Assembly (NCBI GenBank): GCA_963920665.1
Contig: OY987270.1
Coordinates: forward strand, 21,292,019-21,356,018
Direction of reading: 5' to 3'
Source: Straminergon stramineum
Taxonomy: Eukaryota; Streptophyta; Bryopsida; Hypnales; Calliergonaceae
DNA: 64,000 nucleotides
Under the pieces are notes generated by a model. That model saw only the letters and a list, made by a program, of their open reading frames with translations. It was not told the DNA's origin and ran no database searches. Below, in pieces: positions 48,776-61,499 of this stretch. Numbering within the stretch: position 1 is the stretch's first letter; every line of letters begins with the position of its first letter. The position numbers and the translations under genes are program-made.

Positions 48776-48873
48776 ATAATGATGCTATAAATTGTAAATT
48801 AACTTGCACACCAATGAAACAATAGTAACTACATGATAAATGTTGACAATCCACGAGTTCTAAACTTTGTGAT
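48776..48873. mobile_element. Partial relative of the 50306-50531 foldback MITE
   Basis: GATAAATGTTGACAATCCACG followed by AGTTCTAAACTTTGTGAT matches the right arm of the 50306-50531 element. The left arm is only weakly visible upstream. Confidence 0.45.
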
Positions 48874-49728
48874 ATACCAGCAAATTCTAGAGTTTGGAAT
48901 CATCCTAAAACACCAATGAAGATGTTTAGTGTCCTTTGAAAGACTTCAAGTAGGGATGCATGATGGAAAAAAATAAAATTCATCCATTAAGGTGAGGGAA
49001 TTGCTTGAATGCATTTCCAATGAATAGTATTGTACAATACATTCCCTTGCTATCAATGTTATTATTGACTTTTAAAAAAAAACTACTACTTTATAATGGA
49101 TTTTTAAAATTTATTTTAGACTTTGCATAAAGTAATTTTGGGGGGAGTGGTGCAATTTTTTACATCTAAATAATTTGATGAAACATATAAAATGAATATT
49201 AAACTTAAATTATTCATCTAAAAGATTGTACATTTATCTGAAAAAGAAACATATTGTCTTCGCAATATGTAGCAAATTATCAATCCATTGAAAAGGGAGA
49301 ATATATTGCCTAATATTCCTTCAAAAAAAATTGTAACACTTTTGAGCAAAATATTGCTAAAAAATCTAGTTTTGCTTAATCCACACATCACTCTTCTAGT
49401 GTATTTTGGCCACTTCTTGATCTTTCCTCTTAATATGAATTTGAGACCTACTAATAGAATACCACCCCCCAAAAAGGACCATTGTCTCCTCGGGAGACAA
49501 AATGGATTTTAGACACGTTCTTATGACTTCAATTTTTAGTGAATCTTTTTGAAATTCTTTCATAAGATAGAAAAACTTATTAGTTTTGTGGGAATAGAAT
49601 TTTTATTTCAATCGGTGCTCCAGAGCAAAAGTTATTCTATCTTTAAACATAATTTCCACATTATAGATATTTCTAATAAATGAGATTTGGGATACATTAG
49701 GTTGAGTTAGTGCCCATAATCAATCTCT

Positions 49729-50566
49729 TTAACCCCCAAACGTCTAGAGTTTTTTTAGAATTGAAGATTCGAAAAAAAATCATTACAAAGTGCTATTTGG
49801 AAGAATATTTTGGAATTGGTATGCAAATAAAAGTTGTAGATTTTGAGTTATAGATTCCATCTGTACAATGAGATTCACCAATGCTATCACCAATATTTTT
49901 TTTATAAATTTTGAAAGGAAAGTTTCAAAATTCCTTCTAAATTCGATTACAAGCATAATATTATCATTTGTGTGCAATTTGTTGGAATGGATTTGATATG
50001 AGGTTCTCTTGACATAGTGATTTTGGGAAGTTTTTGTGTTCTTAAAATCTATGACCTCATTTTTGCAAATCTAGTTTTGAACTAGAGTCAATGCAATTTT
50101 GGCTTGGTCGACCACTTGACATACTCACATAGTTGTAATTTTAGAAAAATGTATACTCTAGTAATACCAAATTCAACCATTAGATAGGACAACAACTTGC
50201 TGAAGTATCTACACAAATTATGATGACTATCATGCAAGCAATAAATGAGAAGAAATGTCAGTTTCAATTTGCTTATTGTTTACTTTTTGGACATTGGAGT
50301 GCTTTCATCACAAAGTTTAGAACCTACGGTTTGTCAACACTTATCATGTGGTTATCATTGATTCATGAGTTCACATGTTAATATACAATTTAGTGCATCA
50401 TTACGATGCATTACTTTACAATTTAGCACATTGTAATGATGTGTTAAATTGTATATTAATGTGTGACCCCATGAAACAACAATAACCACATGATAATTGT
50501 TGACAAACCGCAAGTTCTAAACTTTGTGATGTTGGGGTTAATGACGTTGGAGTGCTTTAGGGTTAA
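49729..50566 (+). mobile_element. TTAA-flanked element, family D copy 2, containing another MITE
   Basis: TTAACCCCCAAACGTC at the left and GCTTTAGGGTTAA at the right. The relative at 60827-61351 runs CAATGGCTTGGGTGATGATG across the equivalent point without the insert, which supports these boundaries. The body matches 55993-56554 inverted. The right part is interrupted by the foldback MITE 50306-50531, with GACATTGGAGTGCTTT just before it and GACGTTGGAGTGCTTT again after it. Confidence 0.7.
50306..50531. mobile_element. Foldback MITE, CATCACAAAGTTTAGAAC termini
   Basis: The 226-bp element folds almost end to end. The left arm CATCACAAAGTTTAGAACCT is matched by the inverse of the right arm CATCACAAAGTTTAGAACTT, and pairing continues through GGTTTGTCAACA and TTAATATACAATTTA to the centre. 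Target-site duplication unclear. Confidence 0.75.
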
Positions 50567-51711
50567 TGATGGTGATGGAGTGATTAGTGATTGCTATAGG
50601 AACTTCCACCTTTTGAGTGCAAATTCATTATAAGAAGTGATTTTTCTAGGCCTTCATATTGTGGCCATGATAGGAAATATTGTGATTGCTTTAGGTAAGT
50701 AAGATGATGGTTACAATATATTTTTTTCTTGGTTTTGAGGCAATCTAGAGATTCCTTAGGACCAATTTGGCAACACACTTCAAAAATTCCTAAGAAATTC
50801 TGACTTCATCAAAAAAATAAAAATTTCAGTTGCTCTCCCCATTTCTCACATTTGTCTTTGTATGGAATTTGTTTTTAAAATTCAATAATGCCAACAATGC
50901 GAACCAATCATTCTCAGCATGTCGTGAGCTGGTTCACATTCATGTGACTGGTCAATTGGCATGTGTATGATAGTATGGAAGCTGTATGGCCATCATGCGT
51001 AGAACAGAAGATCAGCATATTCTGTTGGAAATTGAGCAGATGGAATCATTATATTTCTCCAAAATGAAATGATATGAAACATATCAATGCATTTGAATAA
51101 TCTTTGCTTTTTCAAAAAAATTGTAATGAAAATGGTTGAATGTAGATAAAATAAAATAAATTACATCAATTATGCACCTTGATGTTGAACTTGACACTTG
51201 AGTGAGTGATCTGCATGAACAACAACAACAAAAAATTATGTTGGCCTGTTTGCCGCACAACCATGATGGTCAAATTAACCTTGAATACACATGTCTATAA
51301 TTTTGTTTGGAATCTTCATTAATTTCGGAAATTTCTTAGTCCCATTTGACTGTTGTAACTAAAATAGGATTAAAATTTTTATGACTAAAATCACATGCAT
51401 TCAATTTGACATAAAATGTTTAAGAGTGCCATGCCTAGATTTTATACCAATTTGAAATTTCTAAATCACTCTAAAAATCAAGTGATTACATTGACAGGTT
51501 TCTAGGAAGAGAAAATTATTCCTAATTCAAAATGAACATGAGCTTGATGTCTTTAACACGATGAATGAAAAATGTAGCAATCAAGCAAAAGGAATTAATC
51601 AACGAGAACCATGAAACAAGGAAGGAAAATCTAAACAAGGAAAAATCTAAAACGGCATCAACTTTCTATTCAAAATGAACTAAATATTAACTTGAAAAGT
51701 GGTTTCATAAT

Positions 51712-52075
51712 TTTTGGACATATTGTAAATTGGTTACAAATTTTCAAAGATGCAAGGTGTAGGGTGCTAAAAGTGTCATGTAGATGATGCTAAAATGCAT
51801 TTGATCCACATCAAGAAATCACACTATTAGTATTGAAACATGACATAAATAAAAAGTTAAGACAACAAAACATTAACAAAAAATCAACCACTTGTGAGGT
51901 TGCCACCTTGACAATGCTATAAATATAGTTGCACACTTTTCAAAATGGGCCTTAACTACACCTTACAATTGTCCTTGTAATGCTCACCATTTTCAATACC
52001 CTTTGTGTTGATTTTTCCTTCAAAAATAGGGGTCAATTTTAATGAGTGCTTCATTTTAGGTGTAGGTACCTTACT
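51712..52075 (-). repeat. Dispersed repeat, inverted partner of 42450-42810
   Basis: AGGTGTAGGGTGCTAAAAGT, TTTGATCCACATCAAGAAAT and AAAAATAGGGGTCAATTTTA are inverted counterparts of blocks in 42450-42810. Confidence 0.75.
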
Positions 52076-52944
52076 ACCACTATCACAATCAAAAGGTATG
52101 TGCTCGGACATTTTGAAGAAAGAAATATCCAAAATGAAAAATCAATATTGTTAGTATTTATTTACAATGAGTTTTTCCTTCTACTTTGATTTTCTGCCGG
52201 GTCGTAAATTAATGAGAATTTGAATTCAATTTTGTGAACTACTGATCATGAAACAAGCATCAAAACATAAGTTGATAGCAGTTTGGTTTTATTATTGAGA
52301 AAAACATGGAGTAAGTTAAGTTAACATGTGATGGTCATCTTGAAGAGCAAGTTAGAGTTTGTGCAGCAACAAATTTCTTGTTTCTAGTGATCCACATGTA
52401 ATGCAATACCACAGCACTTTGTTTGTGAAATAGAACTCTAGGCAATGAATTCATAGTGCTGGAGTTTCCTTCCACATTACGTGAAGCTAATAAAAAATAT
52501 TATAAAGCAACTCATCCATGAGGACCATCATACTCAGCAAAAATCGGTGGCTATGGATTTCCATTCGTTTAAGAAAACAAAATCAGTGGCTAAGGTAGAA
52601 GCACCAGTAGTAAATCATTTCAGCAATTTTGGAGCAGATCATGCAGAGAATGAGGTGGTGGAAATGCTTACCATGTAGGAAGATAGGAAATATGGAGATA
52701 GCAAAATTTTCAGAATTTAATTCCCAAAATTGAAATTACTGTGAATTTTGGGAGCCAAAAAGTGCATTTCACTAGTAGCCAATGTCTAGAGTCTTCTTAT
52801 TCCAATCATTGAATTTGCTCACTACTTTGAAACATGTGTCATAATCTTATTAGTCCCAACCTTGAAAAGGGCAAAAAAAACCCATTCCAATCTTAAAGTT
52901 TAATTGAAGGTTGGGAATAGCGCATCCTACAAGTTGGTTGACAA

Positions 52945-53175
52945 TTGGTGCTTCTACTTTAGTTCAAAGTTAGCCAATGGAATTGAGGAAAAAAAACGGT
53001 TGCAATTTGAAAACATCAGTAAGTAAATAAAAAATATATATATAAAAAAATTCTAAGTAGCCTAAAAAATAGAGAAAAATAACTAGATTCGATACTTGGA
53101 AAAAAAAGGTTTGACATTGAAATTAAAGTAAAGTGGTTGGTAAAATTCAAAAAATATCCTAAACATTAATACTCA
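52945..53175 (+). mobile_element. Non-autonomous element, copy 2 (partner of 43535-44198)
   Basis: AGTTCAAAGTTAGCCAATGG, GGTTGCAATTTGAAAACATC and GGTAAAATTCAAAAAATATC are colinear with the partner copy. Shorter and without the central extra sequence. Confidence 0.45.
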
Positions 53176-53659
53176 CTCTGAGTGGAAGATCTTGAAAAGT
53201 AGCCAATTTTATGATGATTTTACAATTTGCAACCCAAAGTTAAAAGCTTTGCCTATAGTAACTAATTAATTCCATCAATGTCTCTCAAATTTTGATTGTG
53301 AACACTAAGTCATCTCATTGGGGTGGTGTGCCCTAGCTTTCATTCATTCAAAAATGACAGTTTTAGGTTGAATGCGTGGGTGTAATTTGCCCATTCCTAG
53401 CCATTGCCCATAATGGGCATAATGTTTCCAATGGACTCCTTAACATAGTTCAAGTGGAAATTCATTCCACTAACACAAACGCACTCACTCTCCTATGTAA
53501 ATTAATCTATAGGTCACAATATTTGCAACCATTGAATTATGTCTCTAGTTGTTTTTTAAATTGCTAGGCTTTGTATTATTGCCTTACTCTAGATTAGAAA
53601 GGAACATGTTGCAATACAATGTTGTATTGCAAGAAACACTTCACATTTTTGGCTCAAAA

Positions 53660-53830
53660 AAACGATTTCTAGTTGTAGAACTAGTATTACTACGGACTAC
53701 TATCAATTTCGCGTGTTAGTCTGCGCGTGCGAATCTCAATCGTCGATTTCGCGCACTTGCAGATCTTAACTGTCGATTAGTACTATACAATACTATATAG
53801 AACTATAGACTACTATGGAGTACTATAGAA
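53660..53830. repeat. GC-spiked short repeats (TCGATTTCGCG) in AT-rich DNA
   Basis: TCAATTTCGCGTG (near 53704) and TCGATTTCGCGCA (near 53743), each followed by an AATCTCAAT/GATCTTAACT-type block and TCGAT, form an imperfect tandem. CpG-rich here, unlike the surroundings. Followed by ACTATA-type simple repeats. Confidence 0.5.
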
Positions 53831-55992
53831 GCCATTGGGAGCAGAAAATAACAGAAAAGGTGTCTAAGGACCTTTTCATTTTTAGTAATTCAAAAGAATT
53901 CAAAAAATTCCTAGAAAAAAATTCATTTTTGTAGACAAGCCTACTCTCACATTGCACCAAAAATTTCTTCAAAGAAAATTTTCTCTTGTTCCACAAATGT
54001 GTGCAAACAATGGTCACTTTGGGCCCATGTAGACACCTCATGCAAAGGTTTTTTTCAAAAAACTCTTCGTCTTTCATTGGAATGCAAGTACACCTCCAGC
54101 TTCTCCAATTTGTGGCTTCTAGTTCGCATTTTTGGGTACAACTTTGGCTCAAAAAACTCCAAAATGGCCAAGGTAGACACCCAATCGGGGTCACTTTAAA
54201 AATAGTAAATTAATTTTTTTTTAAACTTAAGAAAATATGAAATGTGTGAAACTTTTATGTGTACCTTCATTCCAAATTTCAAGACAAACAGACTTACAAT
54301 GCAAAAGTTATGGCCCCAAAACCACATGTCTGAGGGCAAGGGGACAAAAAATAGGACAAGTGTTTCTTGCAATCACCCAACAACACCAAAAAGGTTTCAT
54401 CAAGTTGCAATGTTTTCATTGAAAAGATGTTTGGATGTCATTAGGATTCAACAAGAACAAATGAATGTTCTTAGTGGATGAAATTGTAATACAATTTGCA
54501 TTTAATATAAGTTATGAATGGAATCAACCGTTTGTGTTTATTTGAGGATGTCCTCATGTTTCTCATAATTAATTAATCCTCATGGAACAAATAAGATATT
54601 TCAATAAATACAAAACATTTTAGATTTTCCACAAGATTTTTGAAATTTTTATTCCAAGTCTTTGTGGTTTTTTCTTTGTTGCCACTCTTTGTCACTATTA
54701 GCAATAAAAATTATACTCCCATAAAGCAAATCTAGTTTTTTATTTTTGAGAAAAATTAAAAAATCTTCCAACATATTGAAATCATAGAAACTTACCTCCC
54801 TACACTTTTAGTAGTCCTCCAAAGCAAAGCTATCTCTTTAAAGGATGGGAACAGTTCAAGAGTAACATACACATAAGTTACAAGAGGTCAATATACTATG
54901 GAAAAATACATGCCCTAATTCCAATGTTGTCATATTGAATGATCTTTAGAGTATCTATTTCTTGAGTATCTTTTTGTTGTCAAGATATAAGGTGAAAACA
55001 TCCAAAACCATCCTCTTATCCATTCATGACAAATAGACTTCCATTGGAAGTGTTCCCCAAAGTGCCATCAATCCCCAAAGGACCAAAATGTTTAGAGGCC
55101 CCAAATTACTTCACAATACTAGTCCCTAAAGCAAGGTCAAAATCTTCATTGATATTTAATTTTTAATAAATCCAACCATAGGATCTTTTGGTTAACTTGT
55201 TTAAGTAAATTGTTCCAAAATTTTCAAGTGAATATACCCATATGTTTAAAGTTTATTGTGCCTAAACTTCAAAATATAGTCTTTTCTAGCCCTTTTGAAA
55301 GGTGAAATTTTGTCTTTCAATAGTTTTAGAAAAAAAACCTTACATGTCCTATAACTTGTGCATTTAGTCAATATGATGGAAAATGTATTGAAAACATAGG
55401 TAAAACATATGAACCAAGATAAAATTTTTATATTCATCTTTTAAAAAAAAATTGTAAAGCAAAACGAGGTACTGAATGAAAGATAAACTAATCTGGTAAT
55501 AACTTTCACAAAAATTTGGAAATTCATCATTAATACCTTTGATTAGATTGTTCTAATAAACAATTAATGTTCTGTAATTTTATTTTTATTTGGAAATTTC
55601 CAAAATTTGGAGCAAAAAACAACTTTATATTTTCTTTCTACCTTCATTGCCCCAGTACAAAAAAACGCATAACTTGTACCACATTATTCAAAATTGAATG
55701 GTTCAAATTTTGTGAGTGGGTATCAATCTATGCAGTCTCCAAAATCTAATTTTTGTTTTCTTAGAACATTTTTTTGTTGCCCAATTTGACATTGAAATTT
55801 AAAAAACAAAGAAACACACTTTCAACTCAAATCGCAATATTTATCAGAATGACATCAAACAAAACTTTACATGTAGATTATGATGAATCACATTCACACT
55901 AAAGTTTTAGGCAAAACTTCCCAATTAAGAAGTCAATAGAGCGTGTCAGAATATTCAAAATATCAAAAGTGGGCTCCTTGGTCCTTCAAGGG

Positions 55993-56554
55993 TTAACCTG
56001 TAAGCGCTCCGACGTCCAATTTTTGGACGATGAACAAATTGAAATTGGAGTTTTTTCCTCCTAACTACTTCAATGAAAGTTATTCTAATTTATGGAGATA
56101 TGTTATCAAGTTGTTGGCTTACCTAAGGATTGGATTTGGTGTTACTAAAGTACTTATTTTTCGAAAATTACCAATGTGCAAGTATGTCAAGAGGTCAAAC
56201 TGCATTGACTTTAGTTCAAAAATGGATTTGCCAAAATGAGGTCACAGATTTGAAGAACACAAAAATTTCAAAAAATCACCATGTGAAGAGCACCTTATTT
56301 CAAATCCATTCCAACAAATTTTACTCGAAAAATGATAATATTTTGCTTGTAATTGAATTAATAAGGAATTTTGGAATCTCTCTTTCGAAATTTATAAAAA
56401 AAAAAAGATATGTGATAGTAATGGTGAATCTACAAATCAAAATCTACAACTTTTATTTGCATATTAATTCCAAAATATGCTTCCAAATAATACTTTATAA
56501 TGATTTTTTTGAAATTGTCAATTCTAAAGATGAATCAAGATGTTTAGGGGTTAA
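55993..56554 (-). mobile_element. TTAA-flanked element, family D copy 3 (best preserved)
   Basis: The 562-bp element. Termini TTAACCTGTAAGCGCTC and, inverted, TTAACCCCTAAACATCT are alike at 10 of the first 14 positions. GTCCAATTTTTGGAC begins 21 nt inside the left TTAA (56014-56028). The body aligns inverted with 19265-19860 and 49729-50305. A 151-codon open frame over it is AT-rich and conserved in no other copy. Confidence 0.7.
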
Positions 56555-56982
56555 ACCATTCCCATACTTAATTGCAATTAGATAATTATTGATTTAGTCT
56601 AGATTTCGGTTGTATGACCAAGCTGGGTGACTATTTCTAAGGCCTAAGAAGCTTCCACTTTGAAAATTTGTAGTAATTTCATGTCTTATCCAAAAAAAAG
56701 TGTTTTTGTTTTTTAAATTTTAATTTGTGAATTTCAATTGCTATTACTACCAAATTGATTTTTTTTCTCTGGGAAAATTGAAAAAGATGCCTCCATCCAA
56801 CTATGTGGAATTGCTTATTATTTTTTAGGGTTAGCTTACAAGCTTGGGGTCCTAATTGAGGATCCCACCATGATATTTTAGAGTAGATGGTCCCAATTCC
56901 CAAACTCTGGAAGAGTCAATCAATCATGAGAAAGAGACAACTTTTCTTTTCTTGTGTTCTGGGCCTGGGCACACTCCCAGTA

Positions 56983-57943
56983 AGGTAAAACAGCCCATTA
57001 CGGACCAAATGGGGGGTTTGCCCACTTGTCATTTCTGAAATTTTCTACTTTTTTTTCCAGAGAAAGTCAAGTGACAGAAATGACGAGAGCATTTGAAATT
57101 ATATTTTTTTGACAAAGTGTGAATTTGTTATGAATTTTTTGAGTGTTCAGCCCATCACAGCCTGTAGACTACCCCAAAACCAACAAAAACTGATCCATAA
57201 GAGCATCCTTAGTGCTACCCTGTATATTGGCTCGGTAACTCTAAAACTAACTTTTGAACTGTAAATAATTAGAACTTGGAAATTGTCTCATTGGAAGTGC
57301 ATCTAAAAAACCTTGGAGAAGGTCCAAAAATATTCAAATTTAGACATTGGACAAGTATCTCAAAAGCAAGGTAAAAATCAGAAATTATAGAGGTCTTAGC
57401 AAATCACGGTTACCAAAGCAATATTTGGCCATTGACCCTCTAAATGTGGCCAAATGTGGAGGGTCAATGGCCAAATATTGCTTTGGTAACCGTGATTTGC
57501 TAAGACCTCTATAATTTCTGATTTTTACCTTGCTTTTGAGATACTTGTCCAATGTCTAAATTTGAATATTTTTGGACCTTCTCCAAGGTTTTTTAGATGC
57601 ACTTCCAATGAGACAATTTCCAAGTTCTAATTATTTACAGTTCAAAAGTTAGTCTTAGAGTTACCAAGCCAATATACAGGGTAGCACTAAGGATGCTCTA
57701 ACACTCATCGTACTTGCCTATTATAGTCACAATATTTTTTAACACAGAAGACCTGAAAAGGCACTTCTTGTAATGAACTAACACTAAAAAACTGAAAGAT
57801 CCTATTGCAGTCACTAATTACTCCATTCCAATTAGCTAAGACATTGAATGTGGCCCAAATCTCAAAAATTAAAAGAAAACTGTAATCGGCTCATTCATAG
57901 AGTTCCATAATGGGCAAAAGTTCCATAATGGGTTGTTTTACCT
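56983..57943. mobile_element. TA-flanked element with AGGTAAAACA termini, interrupted by a Tourist MITE
   Basis: Left AGGTAAAACAGCCCATTACG and, inverted, right AGGTAAAACAACCCATTATG differ at two of 20 bases. TA flanks both ends (56981-56982 and 57944-57945). Subtracting the 57201-57698 insertion leaves about 460 bp. Termini start AGGTAAA like those of 60827-61351. Confidence 0.65.
57201..57698. mobile_element. Tourist / PIF-Harbinger-type MITE, near-perfect 498-bp palindrome
   Basis: Arms 57201-57440 and 57459-57698 (240 nt each) are inverted copies with two mismatches seen and no indel, around an 18-nt loop. The terminus GAGCATCCTTAGTGCTACCC resembles Tourist/PIF-Harbinger ends, and the 3-bp flanks TAA (57198-57200 and 57699-57701) fit their TWA target. 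Non-coding. A transcript would form a 240-bp duplex. Arm identity implies recent insertion or ongoing arm homogenisation. Confidence 0.88.
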
Positions 57944-59873
57944 TAACTTAACTTCACCTCAATGCGACTGAATACAAATTGAAGCAATTCACCAAAATTA
58001 TATTGAAAACAATTTCATGGTGTTTTTCAACACGCTTGTGTCAAAAAAAAATTTATTAATTTTTTTCGTGGAATGCTGTTGGTAAGGCGTACTACCCATT
58101 TCCAACCACTTAAGCAATTACATATGTATGGAGTGTGGTATTCTTGAGCGTGGAAATTTTCTTGTGTAAAAAAATAGAGATGGGAAGGATTCCATATTTT
58201 TTCATAATTTTATTTCTCAAAACATAATTACTGCTAATTTTTTAGCTAAAGATTCTATTTGACCCATATTAGTCATATAGATTTTTCTCTATCCAACCAA
58301 GGATTGCTAGCAAAATCAACTGAGGTCTAATTGAAATATTGACTATCTCGTAGCCAATCATAATGTGCTACAACTACACTGGGAATTGTACCATAATTAT
58401 TCACCACTCTTGACTACATGATTGGAAAGAAAAATAGTATATAGGGCAGAAATGGGGGTGATTGGAAAGGGGTCACCTCCTATAGTCAAAAGGAGATTTT
58501 TAGATTCTCTTAAATTGCATTTTGGATCACTGTATGAATGAACTAAGGTAAGGACTCTTTTTCCTTGAAACACAAGGACTATTTCCATTGCAAAAAAGGA
58601 AAAAAAAACTATGAATTTTCGAGGTGCTAAGAAATAGTTGTTTCCATACCTAACCATAGACTCTCATAAACAACGGGAGTACATTTTAGACAAGAATTTG
58701 CAACGGGGGGTACATAAAGATAGGGGACAGAATCAGGTGGTGTTACTTTAATGTAAAAAACTAATCTCTCTAGTAAGGAGGTTGATTTTGTATTTTATAA
58801 TTGCCCCTTCTCTGTTTAAATTATCTAAAGGTCAATGTAATTTTGGCAATTTTAATTTTTTTTTATGATATTGACAATGAGAATTTAATTTTTTGGAGGG
58901 TTGTTGGATCAAGTATGTGCATCATGAACTTTGATGAGTCTTCAGACAAATAAATTGAACCCATTGCCCTATTCAACAAATATTTCAAATGCAAGGGCAT
59001 TAAGATATAGCAATGGTATATGGTGCAACCTTTAGTTATTCTCTCTACAAAGGCTAATACAATCCCATGTTCTCAATTCCAAAAAAATTCAAATATTTTG
59101 AAAACCAACTTCATTTGCATGTTTGTCAAATTGTTGATATTTAAATTCTATAAATGAAAATTTCCTTAAAATTTTGTACACAACAATTTGAAATTATGTA
59201 TACCAACATACAAAGGCACAAAAAGGTTTTTTAGAGTTCTAAGAGAAAATTGACAAAAGATAAAGTAATTCCAAATCACAGTGAACAAAACCAAGTTTTA
59301 GACAAGACGAACTTTGAGATTAGTTTTCTTTCAAATCACAACTACTTTTTTCTTCAAACTTCCATGGTAATGTGTAATATGTTGCACACTACAACTTTTG
59401 TATATCCACTTTTGGACTTTGTCTAGTGATGCTTAAGGTATGGTTGTTCCAATGCAAAAGTTTCACATTTGTACTTAGTCTTGATTGTCATTGTACGTGA
59501 AAACTAGGCTAGAGTCATACAAATTTAATTTCCAATGAATGTTTTAAAAATTTTGACGCAAGATAGGAACATTCAACCTCTTTGTGTAATTTAAAATAAA
59601 ATTCCACTGAGAAGCATAATTATTTCAAAGTTATGATGCCCTCCAAAATCCAAGTAGTTTAGGCAATTTTGGCTTCTTTTGCTAAATTCCTTATTACTTT
59701 TGAAATTTAGCAAGTAAGTAACTAACATGATACAAATAATATGTATGATAAGAAGAAAAACTATATTTAGAACAAAATACTTTTTCTAAGAAGACCTTTA
59801 AGTTGTACTAGAAACCATCAAAAATTGACTAGTGCATTGCTAGTTCCCTTAACCTCCTCGCATTTCATGATGA

Positions 59874-60028
59874 TTAACCCTTGAAGGATTCTAAGGCAAA
59901 AAAGTAGTCAATGTATGACTAAGTTTCATTGTTTAGTATAGAGACAAAAAATGCACCTATTGGTCCAATAATTGGAGTACTTTTGGTGACTACCTTAGTG
60001 ACATGGGGATGTGTCTCTTAAGGGTTAA
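59874..60028. mobile_element. TTAA-flanked MITE, family B
   Basis: The 155-bp element begins TTAACCCTTGAAGG and ends CTCTTAAGGGTTAA. Outside TTAA the flanks do not match. The sequence 21 nt in (GGCAAAAAAGTAGTC, 59895-59909) is a weak version of the motif found in families A and C. Confidence 0.6.
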
Positions 60029-60826
60029 GAGCAAGCTAGGTGAAAGTGCAAAAGTCTTACTCCAAAGAGTGCTCAAAATTTGGTGACCCATTTAGCATGA
60101 ATGAAACAAAATTTATTTTCTCACTTCAAAACATTATAATCTTCCAATCTATATATTGAAACGGGTTGAAATGTTTCCCACACATTTTCATAATAGTTTG
60201 CTACACTTTTGTACAACTGAAGATTTTTTCTTAGAGTTTCAATTTTCAATTTTGGAAAATGCATAAAAAATGGTGATGTTTGAAATTTTTTGTAGAAAAA
60301 CACCCTCCAATCTATTGAGATAAACAAACCTATGACCATCTTGATTTGGAATTTGAATATCTTTGGGCCAATTCCAAAAGGGGAACCTATTTTTCAGAGG
60401 TGTGCGCTTGTTTCATGAATCAAATTCAAGTAGAATTATAATTTTTCAATTAAAATTGTAATTTCTAAAGTGGTCTACCTTGAAATTGCAAAGCCGCCCA
60501 TAGAGTGGAGTCCTAAATGTCCTATAAACAACCCATAACCACCTTTCCATATATCTAATGGCACTTAAGTACTCACCAATAAAAGATTGACACATTACCC
60601 CCTTTGAGCATAAACGCATTGATTTTGTTAGAAAATGAATGGATTTGAATATTTTTCTAGATGGAATAGGGACCGAAAGTATGGGACCGAATTGGGTTGA
60701 TCTACCTTATGGGTCAATTTATTTTCAAAACTCAAACTCTTTTTTCTCCTATATTGTAGTTTCTCATTCCAATGTGTGTGTTTTCATCATTTTCTATTGG
60801 ATGCCTGATGAAACCCGAACCACCTA

Positions 60827-61351
60827 AGGTAAACCTGTATATGACAGGCAAATCATCCACGACATGCACTTAAGAAATGACCCATTAGACTCTTACATCA
60901 ACCCATGATAGACTTTCTCTAATAAATAAGATCAGGACTACATTAGGTTGGTTAGTGACTAAAACCAATGGCTTGGGTGATGATGATGGAGTTATTAGTG
61001 TCTATTTTAGGAATTTCTAGCTTTTCAATGTAAATTCATCAAAGCAAGTGATTTTTTTAATTCTTCATGTTCTGGCCATGTTAGAAAATATTCTGATTGC
61101 TTTAGGTGGTAGGATGGCCATCATGCATACACTTTGTGCTGGTTTTGGGATAGTCTACAGACTCTTTTGAGCCAATTGGTAATCACACTTCAGAAATTCG
61201 TGAAAAATTCATACTTTGTCAGAAAAATAAAATTTCAATTGCTCTCTTCTAACTTTTCTCACAGTTGTCTTTGTATGGAAAAACTCTGATTTTTTTTGCT
61301 AATTGTAACAGGGCAAAACACTCATTCTGCCTGTCATAGGCAGGTTTACCT
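60827..61351. mobile_element. TA-flanked element with AGGTAAACCTG termini
   Basis: The 525-bp element. Left AGGTAAACCTGTATATGACA and, inverted, right AGGTAAACCTGCCTATGACA differ at two of 20 bases. TA flanks both ends (60825-60826 and 61352-61353). A relative at 49600-50950 is interrupted by a TTAA element. No transposase. Confidence 0.75.
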
Positions 61352-61499
61352 TATTCTCTCCAATCATTGCTTGATACTTTGTAATTCACACTTCAACAGA
61401 TTATTCCATTTCCAAATCCCTATTTCCGGATTTGCAATTCAATGGTTCAGTTGCTGCCTTGGGGGTGAGTTCGTTAAAAAAAATATTAAAAAATTGTAG

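Larger units (their letters stand above)
49600..50950 (+). mobile_element. Host element (relative of 60827-61351), split by a TTAA element
   Basis: 49660-49728 (CTAATAAATGAGATTTGGGA, TACATTAGGTTGAGTTAGTG) and 50567-50945 (TGATGGTGATGGAGTGATTA, AATATTGTGATTGCTTTAGG, GTCTTTGTATGGAA) match consecutive parts of 60827-61351. The gap between them is the TTAA element. The right terminus is recognisable near 50932 (GCTGGTTCACATTC); the left one is lost. Confidence 0.65.

Noticed and set aside
56130..56585. 151-codon + strand open frame
   Set aside because: It lies on a TTAA-type MITE, has Lys/Ile/Asn-rich composition expected from AT-rich DNA, and is not kept open in the other copies.
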